56,991 nucleotides of DNA, from assembly GCA_037044905.1 (NCBI GenBank), contig JBAOKB010000128.1:1-56991 (forward strand), given 5' to 3'. Position 1 is the stretch's first letter, and the number at the start of each line of letters is the position of its first letter. A program made the translations under genes and the position numbers. Below are positions 33,060-45,737 of this stretch, piece after piece. Origin of the DNA: Hortaea werneckii (taxonomy: Eukaryota > Ascomycota > Dothideomycetes > Mycosphaerellales > Teratosphaeriaceae). The notes beneath the pieces were generated by a model that did not search any database, was not told where the DNA came from, and worked only from the letters and a program-made list of their open reading frames with translations.

Positions 33060-34600
33060 CCTATAGTATTGTTCTCGCCTATTAGTTAGCTATTAGGTTT
33101 AATATTACTACTCTCGTTTCCTAATCTACTAACTACTATTTATACTACTAAATCTTTAGTCTATATAATCTCTACCCCCTTACTTATATTTAATGAAGTC
33201 CTCTAGTTTAGAATTATCTTTATCTACTTAGTATATAGCCTTTACCCTAATTAATTCTAGGTTTTTAATCCTAACGCGCATATTACTATTGTTTATTATA
33301 ACGTAGACACTAAGCTAGATTCTATATAGGCTATTGTTTATATATATATAGTAGGGGTAGAAATCGATAAGGCTAATATTATTTACCTTTAGCTAGAGAT
33401 AGACGCTAGGGATACTATAGAAGTTAGTATAAAGCTTATTAGTAGTACTAATATAGTACTACTTAGGTATAATATTAATCCGCGTTATAGCTATACTTAG
33501 CCTAACAAAGAAGTTAATATTAAAATTCTAGAGATTAGATAATAGATCCTTAATAAAGTAGTTAGCCTAGTAGGTAAAAACATAGTATTTTAGTAGAGGA
33601 TTAGTACCTACTATAGTTATTATACCTACTATATATAGACTACTACTCTAGAGGCTAGCGAGATAGATATTGTTAGGGCTATTAGTAGGGTAGTTTTCGA
33701 TAAAGTTAAAGAAGCCCTTAGTATTAACGACATCTGTTATAGTAATAATTAAAGATTAAGCCGCTTCGAGAATAGTAGTAGTATATCTACTATAGAGGGT
33801 ATTAGGGCTAGAGATAATAACTTATACTATAGCTTAACTATATATTAGTTAGAAAAGCGTAATAGTATAACTCGTAGTAGAAAACTTACTCTTGTTGTTC
33901 TTAAACTAAAAAGGGGTTATAGGTAGAGTTAAAACTAGAAACTAATAATAGAATTATCGATAGAGGGAAAGTCTTCTTGTTATTATTAATATTAGAGAGA
34001 TAAAGGAGGTACTAGTAGATTAGGACTCTTATATATAGTTAACCTATTATTTACTATATATAGTAGGTATAAGTTTGCTAGCTTAGCTAGATTATTGTGT
34101 TTAGTATTAAGGTTATAATATAATTAGTAGGGTTAAAATTACTTATATACGTTAATTAGGAGCGTTAAAACTATATATATATAGAAGTAGAACTAAAAGT
34201 AAAGTCTTAACAAGATTGTAATTAATATCTATAGAAGGTATATAGGTACGAGCTATATCTACGCGACTATATAGCTCTATAATAAGCTAGTAATATAAGT
34301 AGTATATTAGCTCGTAGCTTTAGTATTTAGCTTAGATAATAGTTTTACCTACTAAATACTACTTATATTAAGTATAAATAAGCTCTATAAAGGTATAAAC
34401 TAGCTCGTACGAGGCTAGACTAGTCTTCTAAAGTAGTTAGTTGCTAAATAGTAATACCTACTTATCTTATAAAGCTATTCTATTAAGACTATTATATAGT
34501 TAAGCTCTCTATAGTCTAGTATATAAGCTCTTTTACTAAGCTCTCTATCTACTTTCTTCCTTTTTTACTAACTTCTACTTACTACTATTAAGCCTCTACT
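33060..34600 (+). pseudogene. Possible 1.5 kb decayed ORF in the RIP block
   Basis: A single plus-strand phase (codon starts at 33,201 + 3n) stays protein-like for about 1.5 kb, for example FNPNAHITIV, VGVEIDKANI, ISRVVFDKVKEALS and LVALVFSLDNSF. Interruptions are TAG or TAA only. The competing frame I checked near 34,200-34,450 has clearly more stops. This suggests a long gene whose CAG/CAA/TGG codons were converted to stops. No known transposon domain is recognisable to me. TG is nearly absent here, so the lack of TGA is not independent evidence. Confidence 0.3.
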
Positions 34601-35790
34601 ACTTTAGCTTCTATAATACCTTATTAGTTATAAAGTATATATATACTAATATCTATACTAACTATACTAAGCTACTAAACTTTAAGATAACTAGTAACCG
34701 CGAGATCTATTAGTCGAGTAGTTCTCTAATATTCCTCTCTAGATAGGCGCCTCCTACTTAGATTATTAGTAAGGCTATATCCTACGCTAAGGCTATTAGG
34801 TACTTAAATCTCTTGTGCGAGAGTAGTAATAATAACCTATAGATTGTTAATAAGTATAATTCTAATACTAGTACTTCTATTTAGTACCTACTATATCTTA
34901 CTACTCTAACTACTCTAGGTTCTAGAGAACTAGGGCGTACGCCTCGCTAAAATAGTAATAGCCTAGTCTTCTTGTCTATAAGGCTAATACCTACTACTTA
35001 TTATACTATCTATAAGTCTAGAAATTAAGTACTAGCTAGCTAAATATATACAATATCCTTAAGCGAGTCTCTAATACTAGTTAAGCTACTTAGTATAAGT
35101 CTTTTATTACCTATCTACTTCTATATAGTATTAGCTAACCTTATATCTAAATATAGATAATTGTCGCGTATAGCTAGGTTAGTAGTAGAGACGACTAAGT
35201 CTATATACTATAGATTATTAGCGCCCTAGTATAGAGGCTAGGTAGCGAGCGTACTAACATCTAATTCTAGTATAATACTAATATCTCTAATACTATTAAT
35301 AGAAATATACTCTTCTAGCCTCCTATTCCTAATAATAACTTTTTAGATAATATAGGTAGTAGTAATAGGGTAGCTAGCATGTACTAGGCTAGACTATTTA
35401 ATTATTATAACCTTGTATATATGTCGAATTCTATAACTAGGTTAACCTCGAATAGCTATAGGACTATCTTTTTTAATCTATAGATATATATCTACTCTAG
35501 CTATAGGTTCGACGCCCTATTATAGGTATTCTTATATAGACTAAGGGCGAGATAGACTCTAAGATATAGTCTTTATTATATATAGATAGGCTAGATAGTA
35601 GGAATAATATAGTAGTTTAAGGATATAAGATATTAGGTCGAGAGAGAGAGAGTTATAAGTTAAGAGTTAGGGTATTTATTTTATTAGAATGTTTCTAACT
35701 ACTACTATACTAATATAACCTCTAACCTTAAGACTTCCCTTTTATTATATACAAATATACTCTCGTTTCTTATATATAAAAACATTTAAA

Positions 35791-35972
35791 GGTTTTAGTT
35801 ATTTATAGCTTTGTTCTAAAGCAAAAGTAGATTAAGCTCTTACTAAAGATCTTTTCTAGGTTATAATTATTTATAGTTTTATTCTAAAGTAAGAGTAGAT
35901 TAAGCCCTTACTAAAAATCTTTTCTAGGCTATAGTTATTTATAGCTCTATTTTAAGGTAAGAATAGATTAAG
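35791..35972. repeat. 68-bp tandem repeat, 2.7 units
   Basis: Units start near 35,791, 35,859 and 35,927. Each contains TTATTTATAG followed by TCTAAAG and GTAGATTAAG-type segments. The anchor spacing is exactly 68 bp twice; the last unit stops after about 46 bp. Confidence 0.8.
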
Positions 35973-36400
35973 TATAATACTCTAGTTAGGCTAATACTAT
36001 ATTATTTATAATCTATATTTCTCTAGAATAGAGAGGCTAGGGCCCTAGAAAAGGATCCTAGTACCTTACTAAATACCTATTTACTTATTCTTTTAGGCAA
36101 GTATCTAGTAGTTAGTTTCTTTTATATAATAGCTCTAGTAAGGTATCTCTATCTTAAGATATTTATACCTATACTAATAAATTTGCCTTAAAGAATAGTC
36201 TTTTGTCTTAAGCTAAATATTAAGGCTTACTAGGGTCTAATCCTTGCCTCGACCTATAAATTAGCCTAGTAGATCTAGAAGGTTATTATAGCTATTAGCA
36301 ATTTTAAAAACATTAAATACTATACCTATATTAGTAGTACTAGTATAAGAGACGACATAAAGGTGCTATAGGATAACCTATAGGTCGTTTTCAATATTAT

Positions 36401-36557
36401 AAAGCTTACTAACTAAGTAAAAAAGAGTTTTGTAGTTAACCTATATAGCTAGTAAAGCTTACTAACTAAGTAAAAAAGGGTTTTGTAGTTAACCTATATA
36501 GCTAGTAAAGCTTACTAACTAAGTAAAAAAGGGTTTTGTAGTCGACCTATATAGCTA
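36401..36557. repeat. 53-bp tandem repeat, 3 units
   Basis: Three units start at 36,401, 36,454 and 36,507, each with AAAGCTTACTAACTAAGTAA, then AAAAGRGTTTTGTAGTYRAC. They are almost identical and each keeps one TG. Either they duplicated after most mutation had happened or all carry the same mutations. Confidence 0.88.
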
Positions 36558-36560
36558 ATA

Positions 36561-36760
36561 CTATAGTACTAGCGCTAGTTAAGCTAGACTAGAGGATCGA
36601 TACCGACTATTTAGGCTCTTATACTATACTAGAGTAGTATACCTAAATAGTTTTAGGCGCCTTATCTAGTATTGCTCGATACTATAGTACTAGTACTAGT
36701 TAAGCTAAACTAGAGGATTAATATTAACTATTTAGGCTCTTATACTACGCTAGAGTAGCG
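36561..36760. repeat. Direct repeat of about 78 bp, two copies 121 bp apart
   Basis: Copies at 36,561-36,638 and 36,682-36,760 share CTATAGTACTAG, GTTAAGCTARACTAGAGGAT and CTATTTAGGCTCTTATACTA. They lie directly downstream of the 53-bp array. Confidence 0.75.
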
Positions 36761-37830
36761 AGGTTAAAGGTTTCTATTTAATACTAGAAATAGCAACTAA
36801 CCTATAATAGTCTAGATCTTTATAGAGTACACCTTAACTAAAATTAAAATGTTTTCCTTATAACCTAGGACGCAAATATAGTACTAAGGTTATATATATA
36901 ATAGGTTTTCTACCTAGTCTTATATAATAGTTATATAAGGTACTAAGTAGGTAGTCTAGTATAATAGGTAGGCCTTTCTATAGAACTTTAGTAGCCTATA
37001 TAGTCGACCTTTAGCTACTAGTTTGTCGACGTAGGCTAGGACTAGAGAGGCTTCTAATAGAGTTAGTTAGTTAAGAGTTCGCGGAGTAGTAGCTAGAAAG
37101 AGAGTAGTAATTAGGGTACCCTATAGCTATATAGAGAGTTCTAATCTAATATAGGGCTACTAATTATAGGCTATAGAATATAGTATCGTTTTAGTAAAGA
37201 CATTAGAGTAGAATAAGTACTATACTAAGCATATTTTTTTATTAAAACTACTATTTATTCTACTTAATTTACTATATCTACTAGAATACTATAGAGGATA
37301 GAGTAGAGAGTAGAGGAAAGCTTATTAATATCTATATTGTCTCGAGTATAGACTAGTCTAATTATAGCTTTTATAATAGTAGTACTAAGAATACTACTTT
37401 CCTTACTTATAACCTTAATAACCTATTAAATAATATAGTAGGGGAGAAAAAGACTAGGCTTATCTAAATAGATTCGCTTTTTAGCCCTTAAAAAGCTTTT
37501 AGAACCTAGCTTTTTCTCTAGTTCTATAGCTATAGAGAGTAGGTAGTTATATATTATACCCTAATACTTATACTTCTTTAGTAATTACGGCTTAATTATA
37601 AAACAATTTCTAGAGTAGTTATTATAACATTTATATAATATAACTAGGCTAGGCCTCTATAAGTTCCTAAAAAACTCTATTACTATAGACTAGCGACAAC
37701 CTTATATATTAAGAAAGTCCTATATATCTTTATCGAGCCTACTATACTAAATAATATTACCTCTCTTTTCTATTATAAATTGTTTTTAGGGTAGGTTTAG
37801 CTAGGTTTATAAGGACTTAAACCTAGTAGG

Positions 37831-38211
37831 TGTTACGAGCACGGTCACGAGACGGTTAGACCCGAAGCGATTAGCTAGTAGGGGCTAGAGGAGACAAGGG
37901 TCACGTGACTAGTATGCAAGTAAGCGCTACCTTGGCAGGCGACTAACTACATATATGCAAGTAGTCGACTAGTCGACGAGCGACCGAGCGATTACTAAGC
38001 GACTAATCGCTAAGCGACTAGGCGATTAGATGCATAAAGACACGAATCTCTTATGTATATAACTAGGCACGTTTCTTATTAGGAGTTCGTGTGTTTAACT
38101 TATGTTGCAATCCGACTGTTAGGTAGAGACCCAACAGCCTTGTTACAATTAGTTATCCCACAACCTAGTTGTCTTGACACATCTGTTCCAAAGAGCTCTA
38201 AACCCATAACA
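37831..38211. mobile_element. Un-RIPped island, probable solo LTR
   Basis: This 381 bp segment inside the RIP block has ordinary CA/TG content. It begins TGTTA and ends TAACA, the TG...CA inverted termini typical of LTRs. It contains a run of GCGACTA/GCGATTA motifs near 37,975-38,028 and a CACGTG. The flanking five bases (GTAGG left, CTACT right) do not match as a target-site duplication; a GTAGG does occur at 38,219-38,223. No internal retroelement sequence adjoins it. It may be a solo LTR that arrived after RIP of the block, or one too short or too rare to be mutated. Orientation is unknown. Confidence 0.55.
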
Positions 38212-41140
38212 CTACTTCGTAGGGTCGCAATAGTAGGGCTCTCCTACTAGCTAGGCAATAATACTAGTATAGATAGTAATATACTTAAATTACTAGTCCT
38301 AAGCTCTATTAATTAAACATTTGTAGGTAATATTAATCGCCTTTAACCTAGCTAAGGTAGAACGCTAGTATCTCGCTTGCCTACTATCTAATTTTTATAT
38401 AGTAAGACAAATTAACCTTGCGATCCTACTATATATACTATGTAGCTAGTATATTACTATAATATAAAGAGGTATTTAGTCTATAGAAGGCAATATTAGT
38501 ATACCTACTAGATAAAGAGATCGATACTAAGCCTAAGGGCCTTAGTTACTATTATAATATAGGTAGATTTATTAATTAGACTAGTAAAAGACTCTAGAAT
38601 TTTTCGCTATATAGCTAGCTAGGTTTGTCTATAGTATACTCGAATTAGCTACTAGAGATTAATATATCTATATATTTCCTTACTTTTAGCCTAGAAATAA
38701 TATCTAATTAATTTAGTAGTACGAAAGTAGCCCTACTTGCTATCGACAAAAACTACTATCTTTAGTATAGATCTAGGAGTCTTCCTATATAGATAAGGTA
38801 TATAACTATCGTTAACGAGGTAGAAAAGTATACTATATAACTTTAGAGTACTAGAAGGTATAAGGGCCGCAAAGAGTTTAATTTTAGGCTAATTAATATC
38901 TATTTTTATTACTTAGTACTATTAACGAAAGCCTACTTAGATATATACCTTATCGAGTAGTTACTAATCTAGAGTAGTAGAGTAACTAAACTATATAGTA
39001 TATTTAGGTATTAAATAGTAGAGTAATCTAAAATAAGAATAGTTGTAGTAGAACTCTTTCCTCTATTACTTAATAAGATAGATTTTATTAATAGCGATTA
39101 GCCTAAGTCGCTAATAGAATAGTAGCGTTATAATATACTTCTAAAACTAGTTAGATAATATAAGCTCTAGACTAATAAAAAGATATATAAATTGTCTAGC
39201 TATTAGGTAGGCTAGTTAAGTCTAGCTAAGCTAGGCCTTACTTAATATATTAAGAACAAGAAGAAACCTACTAATAGCCTAGATCTTAGCTACCTATTTA
39301 TCTTCTATCTAATTAAGAGGAACAATAATAATAGTAGTGTAGTTTAATAGTAGTAGATATATCTAGATAATAATACTCTTACTAAATAATATCTTTATAA
39401 TTAGAATAAGGTCCTCCTATTAGAAAAGTAGATATTATATAGTAGTTACCTACTTACTATAAGGTCGATATAGATAGAATAGGTAGACTACTATATTAAT
39501 AAGAGTAATCTCCTATTGCTTACCTAGCGACTAGTAGTTAGAAAGTTTAATATCGTTATTTTAGTTATAGGCAACTATCGCTATATTAGTATCTAATAGA
39601 CTATCGAAGTTAGTATAGTCGGTATTCTACCTAGACCTAGGTTACTACGAAAATAGATTATTAATATAATCTTATAAATACTAAGGTTCGAGGAAAAAGT
39701 CGTATTTATTACAACTTATATACTTAGCTATAGTTAGAGGTTATATTAAAAACCTATTTTCTTCTCGACTTAGTAGGTATAGACTTATAGGTAGTATTAC
39801 TAATATATAAAGTATCCTAAAACTAGGATTATAATAGTTATAGCTATATATTCGTTTAACTATAATAGAGTAGTATTAGAGAGTATAGAGCTTAATAAAA
39901 TACTATACTAAAGGCTATAACTAATTATCTATAACAATCTAGCTATTGTTATAGGTAATACTATACTATATATTTACTTCTACGTCCTTACTATAGGCGA
40001 AGGCATTACTATTTAGATATAACTATAATAGATCTACCCCTTCTATAAGTAACTAGGTTATAGTCCTCTTATTACACGCACTATTGTCGCTACTTCTATA
40101 ACAAATCTAGGCTATCTACTATTATTTAATAGCCTTATCCTATGCTATTATACCCTCTAAATTACCTCTAATTATACTCGTTTCGATTAAACTAATATCT
40201 AACTTAGTATTAATAGAGTTACTATATAAAATAGATATTTAGAGGTCGATAGTCTCCTAGTCGAACGCCTTAGCCTATTAGTATAACACTTTATAGGTAG
40301 TTTAACGAGGTATTTCTATATAGGATATATAATCTTTAACTAATATTATAGTTAATAGATTATAGGTAACGCGTCGTCTCTAAGGTTAGTTAGTATAACT
40401 AAATAGTAGTATTATAGGTATATTATCGAGCTAAACGAGAAACAACCTATAGAGACGCTTAGTAGAACTATACTCTATAGAGTAGAAGTATTTAATTATA
40501 TATATATACTATAGTTCGCGTATTAGGTTTTTGTTATAGTATATTATAGATAGAGGTAATGTCGAATAAAGCGAGAATAGCGCTTTAAGATATAATAAAT
40601 TTACTACGACTAGATAGGGTACATTTAAAAGAATAGAACTACTATTTTTAATTCTTTTAAAGATATAGTAGGTAGTAGTTACTAAGGTCGTAATAAAAAA
40701 GGACTTTTAAACTTACTTAGTAAGGTTTACTGCTTAAACTTTAAAATCTACTATTAGTCTTACTAATTCGGTCCTTAGACCTTCTTTAAAGCTTCGGTAA
40801 GACCTTGCCGAGCCCTAGCTTTTAAAGTGGGGTCCTTAGCTTGCCTAAGGCACTCCAGGTCTGAATCTAAGACTAGGATAAAACTATTAGGATCTAAGCA
40901 AGCATCGCAAGATGATGTTGCAGCATTGTGCTCAACGTCCCATCCATTTCGAATGCTCCATATCAGTCCTATACACGAGGGTCTCATCCAAGGCAAAGGC
41001 GGATACCGGCAAGCTCACAATGAAAGACGCGTAACGCCAAGAACTTTTTCCAATTGCGCTCCACCACTACTGAAACATATATTACACGAAGCTCTAGATT
41101 GATCTTACAGCCTTCTGGGCTGAGATCAGTCTATCCTGTA

Positions 41141-43689
41141 ATGTCTGGCTTTTCTTTAAATGACCTCAGCAGTCTGCCTATAGAGACCGAAGAGCCCGAG
41201 TTTGAGGTAGACTGGGTACTTGTCTACGACTTCAACGAGATTGGTTTGCTTTTCAAGGCCCATTGACGGAGTGACTATGCTGATGGTCTTTGCCAGAATC
41301 ATCCGAGGCGGAAGAGTTCACCACTCTTATCAAAGATCTAGAGACGGTAGGTTTACAATGCCAAGTGCGTCATGGCTACGGACTGTCCGTCCTGGTCCTC
41401 CTGCGAGTACCACGAAACTTGCTGGGGAATGAAGTTTATCGCTCAAGGTACGTTCAACAATGAAAGGCCGCATCCGCAGCTTGACTGTGTCTAATATGCT
41501 GCAGAGTAAAGGATTGGCTGTTTAGTATCGTCCACACACGCCCCATCGGAGACAAGTCGACTGTGGTCAAAGCTAAATCTTCAGCGGAGGCGCTTCGGAC
41601 GGTGTATCACCTCGTTACCTGGACTCATGAGCAGGGTGGCGCAGGCGTCACCGCCAACTTTGGCCAGTGGACGAGAATCAGAGGCTCGTTTCCTCCTCAT
41701 GAAGCCGGTGCTACCCGAAAACTGCTGGGCCGTCTCGCCAGAAAGATGGTTGTTAATATGGACGACCTAGACCGGATCAACGATCTTTTTGGAGAAAAGG
41801 TCGGTTGTTCTGTACCAATCGCATTGTATTGCGTACTGACGATGTTTGGAAGGTTGCTTTCTATTACGCATTCATCCAATGCTACTCGCTGTTCCTGATT
41901 GCGCCTGCTGCAGCAGGTATCTTGTGTTGGATGTTCGGTGAACCTTACTCTTTCTCCTTCGCCATCTTCCTTCTGGCCTGGGGTATCTTCTTCACGGAGT
42001 ACTGGAAGCGACAGGAAATCGATCTCAGTGTCCGTTGGAATGTCCGAGGAGTAGCGGCTCTTAAGGTCAATCGTCCGCAGTATACATGGGAGCGGCAAGA
42101 CGTGGATCCAATTACTGGCCAAGTCAGGAGAGTCTTCCCCGTGTACAAGCGTCTCGCGCGGCAAGCACTGTTCTTCCCATTTGCCATACTTGCAGGTCTG
42201 GCTTTGGGAGCTGCACTAGCTGTCACATTCTTTCTTGAAGCCTTCATTTCTGACGTCTACGATGGCAGCACAGAGGATCATCATTGGGTATGTTGAGAGC
42301 AGAGCTGTTGCGACGGGAGTTTTTGCTAATTCATTGGTCTCTCAGGCTTTGTCATATCTCCCAACTATCATATTGTCATGCTGCTTGCCATTCATACTCT
42401 CATCGCTGACATCTATCGCATCACGTATGTCAGAGTACGAGAATTATCGCACGAACGACGACTACGACCTCGCTCAGACACGGAAGACCTTTGTCCTGAA
42501 CTTTGTCGTTTCATTTCTACCCATCTTCATCACGGCTTACATTTACGTGCCGTACGGGAACCGGCTGCTACTTTACTTCACACCATCGAGCTGGACAGCG
42601 GCCATTAAGGTGTTGCAAAACCTTCAGATCGATCCTGAACGCCTGCAGCAAGAAGTCATCTCATTGTCAATGACTGGTCAGGTGATGAGTTTTGGGGAAG
42701 AGGTCGTAGTGCCGTATCTCCGCGGAAGAGCCAGCGCAAAATGGCGGGAGTACAAACGCGACAGCCAAGTCTCACGATCGATGCATATGAGCAAAGACAG
42801 CGACCAGACTGAAAGAACGTTCCTGAGAGACTCGCCACATGAAGCTGCGATGCTTTCTAGGATCCGATGGGAAGCGGAGGCAGATGTTTACGACGTGCAC
42901 GAGGATATCATGGAAATGTGCGTCCAGTTTGGATATCTGGTCCTGTTTGGCATCGCATGGCCTCTCATGCCCCTTGGATTCCTCGTGAACAACTGGATCG
43001 AGCTCCGAGGCGATCTGTTCAAGCTCTGCGAAGGATCTCAGCGGCCAGCTCCCATCCGAGCCGATTCCATCGGACATTCCATCGCAGCGCTGGAGCTTCT
43101 CACGTGGCTTGGAAGTCTATCGACGGCAGCATTGGCCTACCTTTATCACGGGGAGCAACCTATGTCCCAGATCCGGCTGTCGTACCTGTTGCTCATTGTC
43201 TTCATCTCTGAGCAAGCTTTCCTGGGCTTCAAATTGCTTGTCAGCTACAGTCTGTCCATTATAGGATCTCAGGTGGTCAGGGAAGCCGAATCCAAGCGGT
43301 TTCTCATGCGAAAAACGTATCTTGAGACATTTTCGGAAGAAGCAGCGAGCACGTCCCAGGAAGAGCTCGCACGCATCCATGCTACGGGTCAACGGTCTGA
43401 GGATGCCTCGCCGAGGGAGAAAGGGATGGAAGCAGAGAAGCAATCTCGTGCGACCGCTGGCACCAAAGCGAAGAATCTCAAGGACGGTCCGGATGTCCAA
43501 CCCATGAAAGAAGGGTCGCGCGAAGAAGACGATTATCAGACGGAGACGGCACAGCGATTTTGGGAGAGCAAGAAGGAAGATCAGACGAGCACGGTCGAGG
43601 CGGGAGCGAGGCTGATTGTGGCGCTGAAGGAGCTACATCAGCATCGGATCAATCACCTACCTAATAATGGAGTGGATAAGTCGAAGTGA
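41141..43689 (+). CDS. Anoctamin/TMEM16 family membrane protein (Ist2-like)
   Basis: Five exons, 41141-41243, 41297-41447, 41505-41799, 41853-42287 and 42346-43689 (introns 53, 57, 53 and 58 bp), give 775 residues with frame preserved. The N-terminal cytosolic domain (VDWVLVYDFNE, then RTVYHLVTWTHEQGGAGV) precedes FGEK-VAFYYAFIQCYSLF, the family's entry into the membrane region. Several hydrophobic helices follow, with the conserved FFTEYWKRQEI between them and ETFSEEAAS after the last. A long charged C-terminal tail ends the protein. Fungal members are ER or plasma-membrane proteins related to yeast Ist2, tethering ER to plasma membrane and/or scrambling lipids; which applies here is not determined. 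This is the first intact gene right of the RIP block, only about 350 bp from its edge. Confidence 0.9.
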
Positions 43690-44090
43690 ATGTGTGTGTA
43701 GGTAGTTTACATAAAAACACGAGTATGTAATAGTAACAAAACCAAAAGCGGAAGTTGTAGATTTGTGCCTGCATGTTCGAGAGTGCCATCATGTGAGCAG
43801 AGGCACGCAATGGGACGATTACGTAATTCCAATTCAAGCTTTCCAAGCGCGTCATGTCGATGCATTGGCGCGTCGTCCACCTTCAGGGAAATGTTCCGCG
43901 TCGTACGATGCGAAAGTCATGCGATAGGTACATAGTATACAGCAAAGACACTCCCTATCCACAACTAATCACTCACTGTTAATTACGACAGTCGCCTCTC
44001 TTTCGCTTCTCTTTTCCTACACCCTACTGCGCTGCTGGGATAGAGACACCTCAGCCATTGCCGATCGCAGTACCCACGTGATCATCCATC
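43690..44090. other. Intergenic region upstream of the sterol reductase gene
   Basis: This 401 bp spacer carries the ERG24-like promoter. A pyrimidine-rich stretch (TCTCTTTCGCTTCTCTTTTCC) lies about 100 bp upstream of the ATG, typical of fungal core promoters. I see no gene. Confidence 0.4.
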
Positions 44091-45737
44091 ATGGCTCCCA
44101 AAAAGGCCTCCTCCTCTTCAGCATCAACATCGGCGCAAACCGAGAAGCCGCATGGCTATGAATTCGGCGGCCCGTAAGCTCAATCCCCAAACTCACAACT
44201 CCTTGTATCATCGACATACACATGACCGACTTCGACTAACGCCATTTCCCCAATGCAGCATCGGCGCCCTCTTCATCTCCTTCGGCCTCCCCATCGCCTG
44301 CTACGCCTTCGCCTTCCTCTGCAACGACGTCTCCGGCTGTCCCGCGCCATCCCTCCTCTCCCCCACCAAGCTCTTCACGCCCCCGATCCTCTCGCGCCAG
44401 GCGGGCTGGCAACATGCGTTGGATGTGCTCAAGGTCGAGGTCGGCTGGCCCGGTTTCGCCGGCTTGCTGAGTCTGGAGGCCATGCTCGGCGCATTGGCAT
44501 GGTATGGCCTGAGTCTGCTGCTCTACGTGCTTTTGCCGGCCAAGGAGGTCGAGGGCACGGAGCTGAGGTCGGGTGGCAAGCTGATGTACCGCATGAATTG
44601 TAAGTGGAACACCCCCTCGCCACGTAGACTGTGGAGGAGACCCTCTCTGACAGCATGGATACAGCATTCTCTTCCGCCCTGGTCATCCTTGGAATCTGCG
44701 CCGCCGGTACCTGGGCGCTTGGCCCGGACTTCCAGGTCTGGACCTTCATCAACCGCAACTACCTCCAGCTGATGACAGCGAACCTCCTCATCTCCTTTGC
44801 GCTCGCCACATACGTCTACGTCCGTTCCTTCGAAGTTAAGCCGGGCAACAAGGAGCTTCGTGAGCTGGCTGCCGGTGGTCACTCAGGTAACATGCTGTAC
44901 GACTGGTTCATCGGACGCGAATTGAACCCGCGCGTCACAATCCCGCTGCTCAACACTGAAGTCGACATCAAGGCCTTCATGGAACTCCGTCCCGGCCTGC
45001 TCGGCTGGATCATTCTCGACCTGGCCTTCATGGCCCATCAGTACAAATCTTACGGTTACATCACTGATTCCATCCTCATTGTCACCGTCTTCCAGGCCCT
45101 CTATGTCATGGACGCCCTTTACAACGAGCCTGCCATCCTCACCACTATCGACCTCACCAATGACGGCTTCGGATTGATGCTCGCATTCGGCGACCTAGTC
45201 TGGGTTCCTTTCATCTACAGCCTCCAAGCCCGATACCTCTCGGTTCACCCTGTCATCCTCGGTCCGCTGTACGTCACAGTCGTCCTCGGTCTCCAGGGTC
45301 TAGGTTACTACATCTTCCGCCAGTCCAACAGCCAGAAGAACGCTTTCCGCACGAACCCGAGTGACCCCTCCGTCGCCCATCTGAAATACATCGAAACTGC
45401 CTCCGGCTCCCGTCTCCTCACTTCCGGCTGGTGGGGCACTGCCCGCCACATCAACTACCTCGGCGACTGGCTGATGGGTTGGTCCTACTGTCTGCCTACT
45501 CTCGCTGCAGGCTACAAAATCGTCCCATCCGTCTTGACCCCGGGAACGCGCTTGGTGACTACCGAGGGCATGGCAGGTGCTGCTATCCCCATCACTTACT
45601 TCTATATGTTGTACTTCGCTGTGTTGTTGATCCATCGTGAGATGAGGGATGAGGAGAAATGTAGCCGCAAGTATGGCAAGGATTGGGAGAGGTATTGTAA
45701 GATTGTTCGGTGGAGGATCATTCCCGGGATTTATTAG
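44091..45737 (+). CDS. ERG24: Delta(14)-sterol reductase (ERG24-type)
   Basis: Exons 44091-44173, 44259-44599 and 44665-45737 (introns 85 and 65 bp) give 498 residues. The enzyme reduces the C14-15 double bond of sterol intermediates in ergosterol synthesis, in the ER membrane, using NADPH. Support: a short Ser-rich leader (MAPKKASSSS), HGYEFGGP-IGALFISFGLP, many hydrophobic helices, YDWFIGRELNPR, and the signature LTSGWWGTARHINYLGDW. The C-terminal end EEKCSRKYGKDWERYCKIV...IIPGIY is strongly conserved in ERG24/ERG4 reductases. Length is usual for fungal ERG24. The neighbours are unrelated housekeeping-type genes. The close paralogue ERG4 (C24(28) reductase) is less likely given the overall motif order. 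Confidence 0.9.

Larger units (their letters stand above)
26486..40795. repeat. 14.3 kb AT-rich RIP-mutated repeat block
   Basis: The whole interval is TA-rich and almost devoid of CA and TG dinucleotides, while CG survives. Lines 26,821-27,000, for example, hold no CA and one TG in 180 bases. That is the footprint of CpA-targeted repeat-induced point mutation taken close to completion. Open frames are short and interrupted by TAG/TAA. The block must once have been one or more repeated elements, probably nested transposons; I cannot name them because coding similarity is largely erased. It includes several tandem repeats and one unmutated island, listed separately. Both edges are sharp on the scale of tens of bases, and the flanking genes are undamaged. 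Confidence 0.9.

Noticed and set aside
26486..40795. CRISPR-like or centromere-like interpretation of the AT-rich repeats
   Set aside because: The organism is a fungus, repeat units are few and directly tandem, and the dinucleotide bias is explained by RIP.
40775..41102. Small overlapping frames at the right edge of the RIP block
   Set aside because: No domain; they lie in the upstream region of the anoctamin-like gene.
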